Source: Limimaricola soesokkakensis (GTDB taxonomy: Bacteria > Pseudomonadota > Alphaproteobacteria > Rhodobacterales > Rhodobacteraceae). Taken from it: 64,000 bases of DNA. The notes beneath the pieces are model-generated. The model saw only the letters and a list, made by a program, of their open reading frames with translations. It was not told the origin of the DNA and made no database searches. Positions within the stretch are counted from its first letter, which is position 1. Every line of letters starts with the position of its first letter. Of the stretch, positions 1 through 7,783 are shown in pieces. Both the position numbers and the translations under genes were made by a program. The stretch covers positions 124,001-188,000 of the forward strand of contig NZ_FWFY01000002.1 in the NCBI RefSeq assembly GCF_900172345.1, written 5' to 3'.

Positions 1-300
1 CGTGTCGGGGATCGACAGGCAGCCTTCCTCGCGCAGCGCCGTTTCTTCGGAAGCCTCTACCAGCTCGGGGTTCACGAAGACCTTGGGTGCCGGATCGCCG
101 TCGCGCCACGCCACGTCGGTGACGAAGATCCGCATCGGCAGACCCACCTGCGGCGCCGCGAGACCGCGGCCCGGCGCATCGTACATCGTCTCGATCATGT
201 CGGCGGCGAGCTGCGACAGGGTAGCGTCGAACAGCACCACCGGGTCGCAAGTCGCGCGCAGCACCGGCGCCGGGTACCGGACGATGTCGAGCACGGCCAT
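1..300 (-). CDS. peptide deformylase paralogue (partial, 3' end beyond window)
   Basis: The reverse complement encodes the first 100 residues of a second deformylase-family protein, and the rest lies left of the window. Motif I is present at residues 44-51 as GRGLAAPQ and motif II as EEGCLSIPD near residues 91-99. The HExxH motif is not in view. The ATG (298-300) overlaps the stop codon of the upstream def by ATGA, so the two are translationally coupled. Family knowledge: deformylases remove the N-formyl group from nascent proteins using Fe2+ or Zn2+. Motif I has Arg where the neighbour has Ile (GIGLAAPQ), typical of divergent paralogues, so activity is not assured. Confidence 0.85.
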   Translation of the reverse strand, partial: MAVLDIVRYPAPVLRATCDPVVLFDATLSQLAADMIETMYDAPGRGLAAPQVGLPMRIFVTDVAWRDGDPAPKVFVNPELVEASEETALREEGCLSIPDT

Positions 301-821
301 CAGCCGCGCGCCCGCTCGCGCTTGAGCTTGACCATCTTGCGGGTGATCATCTGCCGCTTCATCGGCTTGAGATAATCGATGAAGAGCTTGCCATCGAGAT
401 GATCGATCTCGTGCTGCACGCAGGTCGCCCAGAGCCCCTCGAACCGCTCGGCATGGGTCTTTCCGTCGAGCCCGAGCCATTGCACCTCGACCTTGGCCGG
501 GCGTTCGACCTCGGCGAACTGCTCGGGGATCGAGAGGCAGCCCTCTTCATAGACCGAACGGGCCTCCGAGGCCCACGTAACGGTCGGGTTCACCAGCACC
601 ATGGGCCGGGGCGCACCTTCGTCCTCCTTGGTGGCGTCCATCACCAGCAGCCGGCTCATCTGGCCGATCTGCGGCGCGGCGAGGCCGATGCCGGGGGCGT
701 CGTACATGGTTTCCAGCATGTCGTCGGCCAGCCGCCGGATCTCGTCGGTGATGGAGGCGACGGGATCGGCGACGGTCTTCAGACGCGGGTCGGGATGGAT
801 GAGGATGGGGCGCAATGTCAT
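300..821 (-). CDS. def: peptide deformylase
   Basis: A 173-residue protein of usual family length that removes the formyl group from the initiator methionine of nascent chains at the ribosome. All three family motifs are intact: GIGLAAPQ (44-51), EGCLSIP with metal ligand Cys95, and HEIDH with His137, Glu138 and His141. It is the first gene of a minus-strand unit whose next member is a deformylase paralogue, overlapping by 4 nt. In many alphaproteobacteria fmt follows, but that lies outside this window. The divergent gene at 924 shares the short upstream region (822-923). Confidence 0.97.
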   Translation of the reverse strand: MTLRPILIHPDPRLKTVADPVASITDEIRRLADDMLETMYDAPGIGLAAPQIGQMSRLLVMDATKEDEGAPRPMVLVNPTVTWASEARSVYEEGCLSIPEQFAEVERPAKVEVQWLGLDGKTHAERFEGLWATCVQHEIDHLDGKLFIDYLKPMKRQMITRKMVKLKRERARG

Positions 822-923
822 GGCGCCGATCTAGGGCCAAGCGGCCCGCCTTGCAACATCGCCGCCCCTTGCGCTCGCGGCCCGGCCTGTGCAGCCTCTC
901 GGCTCGAGATGCAGGAGACCGCC

Positions 924-2117
924 ATGAGCCCCGACCGCCAGACCGCCCCCGATTTTGACGAGATCATCGACCGCCGCGGCACCAATTGCTCCAAGTGGGA
1001 CATGATGGAGCCGGTCTATGGCGTCAGCCCCGACGAGGGGCTGGCGATGTGGGTGGCGGACATGGATTTCCGTCCCCCCGCCTGCGTGCAGCGCGCGGTC
1101 GAGGAGATGGCCGCGCATGGCGTCTACGGCTACGCCGCCTCGGACGCGGCGCAGCGCGAGGCGATCGGCTGGTGGATGGACCGCCGCCATGGCTGGCGCC
1201 CCGATCCGGGCGACATCTTCACCACCCACGGTCTCGTCAACGCCACCGGCCTTTGCGTCGACGCCTTTACCGAACCGGGCGAGGGGGTGGTGCTGTTCAC
1301 CCCGGTCTACCACGCCTTCGCGCGGGTGATCCGCGCGGCCGGGCGGCAGGTGATCGAATGCCCGCTGGCGCTGGACGAGGGGCGCTACGTCCCCGATTTC
1401 GAGGCTTGGGACGCGATGATGACCGGGCGCGAGAGAATGATGATCCTGTGCTCGCCGCAAAACCCCGGCGGCCGGGTCTGGAGCCGGGCCGAGCTGGAGG
1501 GCTGGGCCGAGTTCGCGCGGCGCCATGACCTGATCCTCGTCTCCGACGAGATCCATTGCGACCTGACGATGCCGGGCGTGACCCATACCGCGATGACCCG
1601 GATCGACGGCGTGGCCGACCGGTTGCTGATGCTGACCGCGACGACCAAGACCTTCAACATCGCCGGCGCACATATCGGCAACGTCATCGTCTCCGACCCA
1701 AAGCTGAAGGCGCGCTTCGCGGCACGGATGGGCGCGCTGGGACTGTCGCCCAACAGCTTCGGCCTCGCCATGGCGACGGCGGCGATGTCGCCCGACGGGG
1801 TCGAGTGGCTGGAGGCGCTGCGGCGCTATCTCGATGGCAACCGGCGGCTGTTCGAGGAGGGGGTCGCGGCGATTCCGGGCCTCAAGCCGATGCCGCTCGA
1901 ATCCACCTATCTGGAATGGGTGGATTTCTCGGGCACCGGCATGACGCGCGAGGAGGTGCTGGCGCGGATCGAGGGCGAGGCGAAGATCGCGGTGAACCAC
2001 GGCACCAGCTTCGGTCTCGGCGGCGAGAGCTTCCAGCGGTTCAACATCGCGACCCCGCGCGCCCGGGTCGCCGAGGCGGTGGCGCGGCTGAAATCGGCCT
2101 TTGCCGACCTGCAGTGA
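924..2117 (+). CDS. MalY/PatB-type PLP-dependent C-S lyase (putative cystathionine beta-lyase)
   Basis: A 397-residue fold-type I PLP enzyme. The N-terminal DRRGTNCSKWD segment and MWVADMDF are characteristic of the MalY/PatB subgroup, and the PLP-binding lysine lies in TATTKTFNIAG. Members cleave C-S bonds of cystathionine or cysteine conjugates; the substrate here is inferred only. The frame is open far upstream, but ATG 924 is chosen because AGGAG at 913-917 lies 6 nt before it and family similarity starts there. The upstream ATG at 909 lacks such a site. The gene stands alone on the plus strand, divergent from def. Confidence 0.88.
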   Translation: MSPDRQTAPDFDEIIDRRGTNCSKWDMMEPVYGVSPDEGLAMWVADMDFRPPACVQRAVEEMAAHGVYGYAASDAAQREAIGWWMDRRHGWRPDPGDIFTTHGLVNATGLCVDAFTEPGEGVVLFTPVYHAFARVIRAAGRQVIECPLALDEGRYVPDFEAWDAMMTGRERMMILCSPQNPGGRVWSRAELEGWAEFARRHDLILVSDEIHCDLTMPGVTHTAMTRIDGVADRLLMLTATTKTFNIAGAHIGNVIVSDPKLKARFAARMGALGLSPNSFGLAMATAAMSPDGVEWLEALRRYLDGNRRLFEEGVAAIPGLKPMPLESTYLEWVDFSGTGMTREEVLARIEGEAKIAVNHGTSFGLGGESFQRFNIATPRARVAEAVARLKSAFADLQ

Positions 2118-2120
2118 GGC

Positions 2121-2471
2121 TCAGGACGGGGGCAGCCGCAGCGGCGGCTCGTCCTCGATCCGCTCGAAATCGACGGGCGCGGTGTCGGCGACGCGGCTGT
2201 GGCGCTTGAACTCGTAGATCCGCTCGCCCTCCTCCACGCGGCTGGTCATGACCAGGCATTGGTAGAGATGGCGCGGCCCGTCATAGAGATCGACGAAGCC
2301 GTGCAGGATCGGCGCGTCCTTGGCCGCGAGAGCGAAGCCGTCCTCCCACATGCGCAGCACCTGATGCACCTCGCCCGCGTCGTGGATGCACAGCCGCCCC
2401 GAGCGGCGTTGCGCGGCGCGACGCGCGGCTTCCATGGCGTCCTGCAGATCCTTCGTCAGATATTCGGTCAT
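2121..2471 (-). CDS. conserved hypothetical protein, 116 residues
   Basis: I do not recognise a named family. The protein is soluble with no signal peptide or membrane segment, starts MTEYLTKDLQDAMEAARR and ends in a Pro/Glu-rich tail. GGGAG lies 8 nt before the ATG, which supports a real gene. The stop is 3 nt from the stop of the convergent C-S lyase gene. It follows cobM on the same strand after a 73-nt gap, so it may be read with the cobalamin operon, but nothing in its sequence suggests a corrinoid role. Confidence 0.7.
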   Translation of the reverse strand: MTEYLTKDLQDAMEAARRAAQRRSGRLCIHDAGEVHQVLRMWEDGFALAAKDAPILHGFVDLYDGPRHLYQCLVMTSRVEEGERIYEFKRHSRVADTAPVDFERIEDEPPLRLPPS

Positions 2472-2544
2472 CTCGCGTTCTCCCCTGACTCCATCCTGCG
2501 CAGAAGAGTGTGAAATTCAAGCGACGTTCGCGGAAAATTCCCGG

Positions 2545-3312
2545 TCAGGCCCGCGCTTTCGGGCGCAGCACGTGCGGCTGCGCGGGATCGTAGAGCGCGC
2601 TGTCGGGAAAGCCCTGCCCGGCCCCCAGCGCCGGTCCCACGAGGATCAGCGCGGTACGGGTCAGCTTGGCCGCGCGCACCTTTGCATGAATGTCCGAGAG
2701 CGAGCCGCGGATCACCAGCTGATCGGGCCAGCTGGCGCGATAGACCACGGCGACCGGGCAATCCGCACCATAGAACGGCGTCAGCCGCCGCTCGATATCC
2801 CTGAGCGCCCGAATGCCGAGATGGATCGCCAGCGTGGTGCCGGTGGCGGCAAAGTTTTCGAGCGTCTCGCCCGCGGGCATGGAGGTCGATTTCATCGACA
2901 TGCGGGTCAGGACGATGGACTGCGCCAGTTCGGGAATGGTCAGCTCCTGCCCCAGCGCGGCGGCGGCGGCGGTGTAGGCGGGCACGCCCGGCACGATCTC
3001 GTAAGCGATGCCGTCCGCCTTCAGCCTGCGGATCTGCTCGGCGATGGCGCCATAGAGCGAGGGGTCGCCCGAATGCACCCGCGCCACGTCCTCGCCACGC
3101 GCATGGGCCGCTTTGATCTCGGCATGGGTCTCGTCCAGCGTCATCGGCGCCGTGTCCATGACCCGCGCCCCCTCGGGCGCGCCCGCCACCACCTCTTCGG
3201 GCACCAGCGAGCCCGCGTAGAGACAGACCGGGCAGGCCGCGATGAGCCGCGCCGCCTTGAGGGTCAGAAGCTCCGGATCGCCCGGCCCGGCCCCGATGAA
3301 ATAGACGGTCAT
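2545..3312 (-). CDS. cobM: precorrin-4 C11-methyltransferase
   Basis: A 255-residue uroporphyrin/tetrapyrrole methylase-family protein that methylates C-11 of precorrin-4 with S-adenosylmethionine in corrin ring synthesis. It starts VYFIGAGPGDPELLTL, contains the loop HSGDPSLYGA and the late motif VVYRASWPD, and has the length of CobM/CbiF enzymes. It is the last cob gene of the minus-strand operon, separated from the cobJ fusion by 72 nt that hold a copy of the dispersed CAAATACGCA repeat. CbiF is the homologue of the early-cobalt route and cannot be told apart by eye. Confidence 0.92.
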   Translation of the reverse strand: MTVYFIGAGPGDPELLTLKAARLIAACPVCLYAGSLVPEEVVAGAPEGARVMDTAPMTLDETHAEIKAAHARGEDVARVHSGDPSLYGAIAEQIRRLKADGIAYEIVPGVPAYTAAAAALGQELTIPELAQSIVLTRMSMKSTSMPAGETLENFAATGTTLAIHLGIRALRDIERRLTPFYGADCPVAVVYRASWPDQLVIRGSLSDIHAKVRAAKLTRTALILVGPALGAGQGFPDSALYDPAQPHVLRPKARA

Positions 3313-3330
3313 GGCGCGTGCCCTTCGTGA

Positions 3331-3351
3331 CTTTGTTCTTCAAATACGCAA
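3331..3351. repeat. dispersed intergenic repeat, copy 1 (core CTTCAAATACGCA)
   Basis: A 21-nt stretch with the core CTTCAAATACGCA lies between cobM and the cobJ fusion. It matches the site at 55079-55099 at 19 of 21 positions and shares its core with the inverted pair at 27981-28082. All four copies are intergenic. AT-rich stretches like this stand out in such a GC-rich genome. Function is unknown. Confidence 0.6.
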
Positions 3352-3384
3352 GACGACAGGGCTTGGCCGCCGCGCTGCCATGCC

Positions 3385-5178
3385 CTAGCGCGCATCGATC
3401 TTGTTGGCGTAGCCGCGCGGCGTCACCATGCGCGGCCCCTCCCCCAGCGCGACCAGCTTCGACTGCGACGAGCCGACCAGAACCACCGTGAGCATGTCGA
3501 CCTCGTCCACCTCCAGCGCGTCGAGCCGCCGGTAGCGGATCTCCTCTTCGGGCCGACCCAGCGAAGAGGCCAGCAGCACCGGTGTGTCGGCAGGGCGATG
3601 TTGGAGCAGGATGTCCCGCGCCTCGGCCAGCAGCGTGCGCCGCCGCTTCGAGACCGGGTTGTAGAAGGCGATGACGAAATCGCCCACGGCGGCGGCATGC
3701 AGCCGTTTCACGATGTCCTCGCGGGGGGTCAGCAGGTCCGACAGCGAGATGGCGCAGAAATCGTGACCGAGCGGCGCACCGGCGCGCGATGCGGCGGCTT
3801 GCAGCGCTGAGACACCGGGCGTGCAGACCACCTCGACACGGCGTGCGGCCTCCGAGACGCCGCCCTTGTCCGCGTCGCGCCCGAGCAGCTCGAACACCAG
3901 CGCGCCCATGGCGTAGATGCCTGCATCGCCCGAACAGATCAGAGCCACGTCACGCCCCTCGGCCGCGCGTTCCAGCGCGTAGCGGCAGCGATCCTCCTCG
4001 CCGCCCAACGGGAAGTCGGCGCGCGGTTTGCCGGCGGCGAGCGGTCCCAGCAGGTCGATGTAGAGCCCGTAGCCCACCAACTCCTCGGCCTGCGCGATCA
4101 GCCGCGAGGCTTCGGGCGTGCGCCAGCCGGACTGGCCCGGCCCGATGCCCACGACCGAAAGGCGGCCCCGACGGCGGCCGCGCAGCTCAATGATCGGCGC
4201 AGGCGTCATGGCCAGCGCGCAGGTGGCATTGGCGGTCTTGCGCTTGGTGACGACCAGCGTCGCGTCCTTCCCGGCCTGCGCCAGCGCCGCACCCTCCGAA
4301 ACGCCATGGCAACCGACTTCGGCGAAGACGACCTCGGATGGGGTGGCGAGGCGCGGCGCCTCGGCCTCCAGCTCGGCGGCGGAGAAGAGGCGCAGCGGCA
4401 CGCCGAGATCACGGGCGGCCGCGAGGATCGCGGGCTCGTCCGCCTTGAGGTCAATCGAGGCCACGGCCTGCACCGCCTCGGGCGCGATCCCGGCCTCGGC
4501 CAGCACATCGCGCAGCAGCGCGGCCAGTTCCTCGGGCGGGCAGTCGCGGGCGCAGCCGAGGCCCAGCACGGCGCGCTGCGGCGCGAAGTGAAGATGCTCC
4601 GGACCGAGCCCGCGCTGCGGGGCATCCGAGACGGTGATCTTCAGCGCATCGCCCCGGGGCAGCTCGGCCAGCCAAGACGCCTCGCCGATCACCGTGGCGC
4701 CGCCGCCCGACAGCAGCGCCGCCATCGCCCCCTTGGCATCGTCCGGGTTCACCAGCCGGTAGCCCAGGGGCGGCTCGTCGAGCGCCACGCCGAGCGCCAC
4801 GTCGCCCGCAGTGGTGACGGCGGCGGTGCCGCCCAGTGCCTCGGCGATGCGTTTCGCCAAGCGGTTGGCGCCTCGATGCCCGCCGAGCAGCGGCACCACC
4901 ACGCGGCCGTCATCGGAGACCGAGATCACCGGCGGCTCGGCGCGCTTGTCCGATAAAAGCGACGCCACCGCCCGGATCAGGATGCCGCTCGCACAGACGC
5001 CGACGACCGGCGTCCCCGCGGCGAAGAGATCGCGCGCATGTTCGAGCGCATCGGCGAAGAAGGCGTCGGCCCGCTCCACCCGCCCCTCGCGGCCGTGCAA
5101 GGGCGCGCCGAGCGCCTCGGCGATGCTACGGGCCACGGGTTCGCCCGAGCGGGAGAGCGCGAGTACAACGGGGGTCAC
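3385..5178 (-). CDS. cobJ: CbiG-CobJ fusion: cobalt-precorrin-5A hydrolase-like domain plus precorrin-3B C17-methyltransferase
   Basis: Two cobalamin enzymes in one chain of 597 residues. Residues about 1-335 resemble CbiG: the N-terminal part has PLLGGHRGAN and the C-terminal CobE/CbiG_C part has FAEVGCHGVSEGAAL. Residues about 338-597 are a complete CobJ/CbiH methyltransferase starting LSVVGIGPGQSGW, with CSGDAGIYAMG and AFYNPVSKRR. CobJ methylates C-17 with ring contraction; CbiG opens the delta-lactone in the early-cobalt route. Start: GTG at 5176-5178 overlaps the cobI stop as GTGA, which is preferred over TTG at 5184. The pairing with CbiX suggests a hybrid pathway. Confidence 0.9.
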   Translation of the reverse strand: MTPVVLALSRSGEPVARSIAEALGAPLHGREGRVERADAFFADALEHARDLFAAGTPVVGVCASGILIRAVASLLSDKRAEPPVISVSDDGRVVVPLLGGHRGANRLAKRIAEALGGTAAVTTAGDVALGVALDEPPLGYRLVNPDDAKGAMAALLSGGGATVIGEASWLAELPRGDALKITVSDAPQRGLGPEHLHFAPQRAVLGLGCARDCPPEELAALLRDVLAEAGIAPEAVQAVASIDLKADEPAILAAARDLGVPLRLFSAAELEAEAPRLATPSEVVFAEVGCHGVSEGAALAQAGKDATLVVTKRKTANATCALAMTPAPIIELRGRRRGRLSVVGIGPGQSGWRTPEASRLIAQAEELVGYGLYIDLLGPLAAGKPRADFPLGGEEDRCRYALERAAEGRDVALICSGDAGIYAMGALVFELLGRDADKGGVSEAARRVEVVCTPGVSALQAAASRAGAPLGHDFCAISLSDLLTPREDIVKRLHAAAVGDFVIAFYNPVSKRRRTLLAEARDILLQHRPADTPVLLASSLGRPEEEIRYRRLDALEVDEVDMLTVVLVGSSQSKLVALGEGPRMVTPRGYANKIDAR

Positions 5179-5876
5179 AGCCAAGGATCGGCTCCCTTCG
5201 TGAGGATGATCATCGAGAAATAGGGCGCAGTATCAGGCGCCTCGGACAGCGGGCGGACGATCTCCGCCTCCAGGGTGGCGCGTTCGACATAGGTGGCATG
5301 CGATGTCAGGCCGAGACCCTCGATCACCGCGCGCACCTTAGGGAAATGCCGGCCGAGCTTCATGATGGCGACGCTCTCGGCGCCCTCGATCCGGGCGCGC
5401 AGCTCGGCCTCCGGCAGCGGGCCCGGCAGCACTGTCAGCCGCTCGTTGCGCGCGGCCAGCGGCCTGCGGGCGGCGGCCGCGGCCGCCGTGAGCGAGGTGA
5501 CCCCGGGCACGATCTCGACCCGGTGGCGGTCCGCCAGCCGCGCGAAGAGATACATGAAGGAGCCATAGAAGAACGGGTCGCCCTCGCACAGGCAGACCAC
5601 GTCTTCGCCCGTCTCCAGCGCCTCGGCGATCTTTGCTGCACCCGCGTCATAGGCCGCCTGCGCCGGAGCACGCTCGACCGTCATCGGCACATCCATGGCG
5701 ATCTCGCGCGCCCCGGGCGCGATCAGCTCGGCGGCGATCGAACGCGCGAAGCTCGCGCCGCCCGCCAGTGTCGGATAGGCTATGACCCGCGCCCTCTCGA
5801 TCAGCCGCGCGGCGCGCAGCGTAATCAGGTCGGGCGCGCCGGGGCCGAGGCCCACGCCGTAGAGCGTGCCGGTCAT
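5175..5876 (-). CDS. cobI: precorrin-2 C20-methyltransferase
   Basis: A 233-residue tetrapyrrole methylase that adds the C-20 methyl group to precorrin-2, the first committed methylation of the corrin branch. It starts LYGVGLGPGAPDLITL, has the CLCEGDPFFYGS loop and the VPGVTSLTAAAAA segment typical of CobI/CbiL. The frame is open far upstream, but ATG 5874-5876 overlaps the cobL stop as ATGA and matches the family start. It also overlaps the next gene by 4 nt, so it sits inside a coupled operon. Confidence 0.93.
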   Translation of the reverse strand: MTGTLYGVGLGPGAPDLITLRAARLIERARVIAYPTLAGGASFARSIAAELIAPGAREIAMDVPMTVERAPAQAAYDAGAAKIAEALETGEDVVCLCEGDPFFYGSFMYLFARLADRHRVEIVPGVTSLTAAAAAARRPLAARNERLTVLPGPLPEAELRARIEGAESVAIMKLGRHFPKVRAVIEGLGLTSHATYVERATLEAEIVRPLSEAPDTAPYFSMIILTKGADPWL

Positions 5877-7090
5877 CGCTTGATCAGGCTCCACTGCATC
5901 ACCGGCATCGCCGGACGCCAACCGGTGAGCCGGCCCACAGGTGCCGCACGCGCGACCGAGATCCGCACCAACTCGCCGCCATGCTCGGCATGCAGCGCGA
6001 TCAGCGCCGCCTCGCTCTCCAGCGTCACCGCGTTGGCCACGAGCCGCCCCAGCGGTCGCAGCGCCGACCAGGCTGCCTCGAACACCTCGGCTGACAGCCC
6101 GCCGCCGATGAAGATCGCGTCGGGCGCGGGCAGCCCATCGAGCGCGCCGGGCGCCTCGCCCTCGACCAGACGCAGCCGCGGCGTGCCCAGCGCCAGCGCG
6201 TTCTGGGCCGCCATGGCGCGCCGGTCGGCGCGCGGCTCGATGCCGATCGCATTGGCGTAGCGCGCGGCGCGCATCCACTCGATCGCGACTGAGCCCGAGC
6301 CCGCGCCGATGTCCCACAAGAGCGCCCCGCGCATCGGCATCAGCTTGGCCAGCGTCGCGGCGCGCAATTCGCGCTTGGTCATCGTGCCGTCGGAGACGAA
6401 GAGCGCGTCATCGAGCCCCGGCACGCGCGGCAGCAGCGCCGCGTCGGGGGCGGCCACGCAGTCCACGGCCAGCGTGTTGAAGGCGGGCACCTCGTGATCC
6501 CAGCTTTCGGCGATGCCGTCGAAGCGCGCCTCGGCCTCGCCGCCCATGTTGGCCAGCACGGTCATCGGGCTCTTGCCGAAGCCGCGCTCGGTCAGGAACC
6601 GTGCGATCTGGCCCGGCGTCTCGGAGCCGGTGGTGAGGATCAGGAGCCGCGCCTGCGGCTGGATGAAGGCGATCATCTGCTCCACGGGGCGGCCATGCAC
6701 CGTCAGCGTCTCGACATCGGCAAGGCTCCAGCCCATGCGCGCCGAGGCCAGTTGGAAGGCCGAGAGCTGCGGGTGATAGACGATCTCCGAGGCCGGGATC
6801 GCCCGCCCGATCCGCGCGCCCACCGAGAACCACAGCGGGTCGCCCGTCGCCAGCACCACGACGCGGCGGCCCTTGAAGGATTTCAGCCGGTCGATCAGCG
6901 CATCGAATGGGCTGGGCCAGGCGACGCGCTCGGCGCCTACCGCGCCCGCCAGTTCGTGATGCCGGTCGCCGCCGACGATGACCTCGGCCGCCTCGACCAC
7001 GGCACGGGTCGCGGGCAGGAGTCCGTCCATGCCGTCCTCGCCGATGCCGACGACGTGGAGCCAGGGCTCCTGGGCTGCGACCGCGTTCAT
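5873..7090 (-). CDS. cobL: precorrin-6Y C5,15-methyltransferase (decarboxylating), bifunctional
   Basis: A 405-residue fused enzyme. The N-terminal half is a CbiE-type tetrapyrrole methylase (WLHVVGIGEDGMDGL near the start, LATGDPLWFSVG). The C-terminal half from about residue 235 is a CbiT-type SAM methyltransferase with the glycine motif WDIGAGSGSVAIEWMR. The CobL fusion methylates C-5 and C-15 and decarboxylates the acetate side chain at C-12. It overlaps cobH upstream and cobI downstream by 4 nt each. Confidence 0.94.
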   Translation of the reverse strand: MNAVAAQEPWLHVVGIGEDGMDGLLPATRAVVEAAEVIVGGDRHHELAGAVGAERVAWPSPFDALIDRLKSFKGRRVVVLATGDPLWFSVGARIGRAIPASEIVYHPQLSAFQLASARMGWSLADVETLTVHGRPVEQMIAFIQPQARLLILTTGSETPGQIARFLTERGFGKSPMTVLANMGGEAEARFDGIAESWDHEVPAFNTLAVDCVAAPDAALLPRVPGLDDALFVSDGTMTKRELRAATLAKLMPMRGALLWDIGAGSGSVAIEWMRAARYANAIGIEPRADRRAMAAQNALALGTPRLRLVEGEAPGALDGLPAPDAIFIGGGLSAEVFEAAWSALRPLGRLVANAVTLESEAALIALHAEHGGELVRISVARAAPVGRLTGWRPAMPVMQWSLIKR

Positions 7091-7722
7091 CCCCGTTCCT
7101 CCGAAATGCCATTGGCCAGCGCGTTCACCGCCGCCGAGGCCATGGCCGAGCCGCCCTTGCGGCCCCTGAGCGCCACGAAATCGCAGCCGCGCGGATCGCT
7201 CGCGAGCTCGGCCTTGGATTCCGCCGCGCCGACGAAGCCGACCGGAAAGCCGAGGATCAGCGCCGGCTTCGGCCAGCCCGCATCGAGGCGCTCCATGAGA
7301 TAGAACAGCGCGGTGGGCGCGTTGCCGATAGCGATCACGGCGCCCTCGATCCGGTCACGCCACAGATCGACGGCGGCGGCCGAGCGCGTCGTGTCCAGCT
7401 GCTTCGCCATTTCCGGCACCCGCGGATCGTTCAGCGTCACCACGACCTCGGTGTCCGGCAGGTGCCGCCGGATGATCCCCGCCGCCACCATCTCGCAGTC
7501 GCACAGCACCGGCGCGCCGGCGGCCAGTGCCGCCCGCCCCGCCGCCATGGCACCGGGCGAAAAGGCCAGCCTGTCGGCGATCTCGACCATGCCGCAGGCA
7601 TGGATCAGCCGGATCACCATGGGCTGGAGATCCTCGGGAAAGCGATCGAGCCGCGCCTCGGCGCGCACGGTGGCGAAGCTCTGGGCATAGATTTTCGCCG
7701 GATCGGTCTCGTAGGGGCGCAT
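7087..7722 (-). CDS. cobH: precorrin-8X methylmutase
   Basis: A 211-residue CobH/CbiC enzyme that moves the methyl group from C-11 to C-12 to give hydrogenobyrinate. The catalytic histidine is in RLIHACGM (His41), followed by the conserved CDCEMVAAGI and the ALILGFPVGFVGAAESK segment. Start: ATG 7720-7722 has GGAGG 5 nt upstream; the GTG just before it (7725) would leave only 2 nt. It overlaps cobL by ATGA and follows cbiX after about 60 nt. Confidence 0.95.
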   Translation of the reverse strand: MRPYETDPAKIYAQSFATVRAEARLDRFPEDLQPMVIRLIHACGMVEIADRLAFSPGAMAAGRAALAAGAPVLCDCEMVAAGIIRRHLPDTEVVVTLNDPRVPEMAKQLDTTRSAAAVDLWRDRIEGAVIAIGNAPTALFYLMERLDAGWPKPALILGFPVGFVGAAESKAELASDPRGCDFVALRGRKGGSAMASAAVNALANGISEERG

Positions 7723-7783
7723 CACGGCCTCCGTCCCGCCCGGTGCGCGCCGGGAGGTTCAGGTATCAGAAAGGTAACGCCGC

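Noticed and set aside
831-2000. A 389-codon minus-strand frame opposite the C-S lyase gene
   Set aside because: High-GC genomes give long shadow frames; this one has no recognisable domain, and the C-S lyase on the other strand is clear.
5175-6317. Longer cobI reading frame beginning near 6317
   Set aside because: The extra N-terminal part is antiparallel shadow of cobL; the coupled ATG at 5874-5876 fits the family start.
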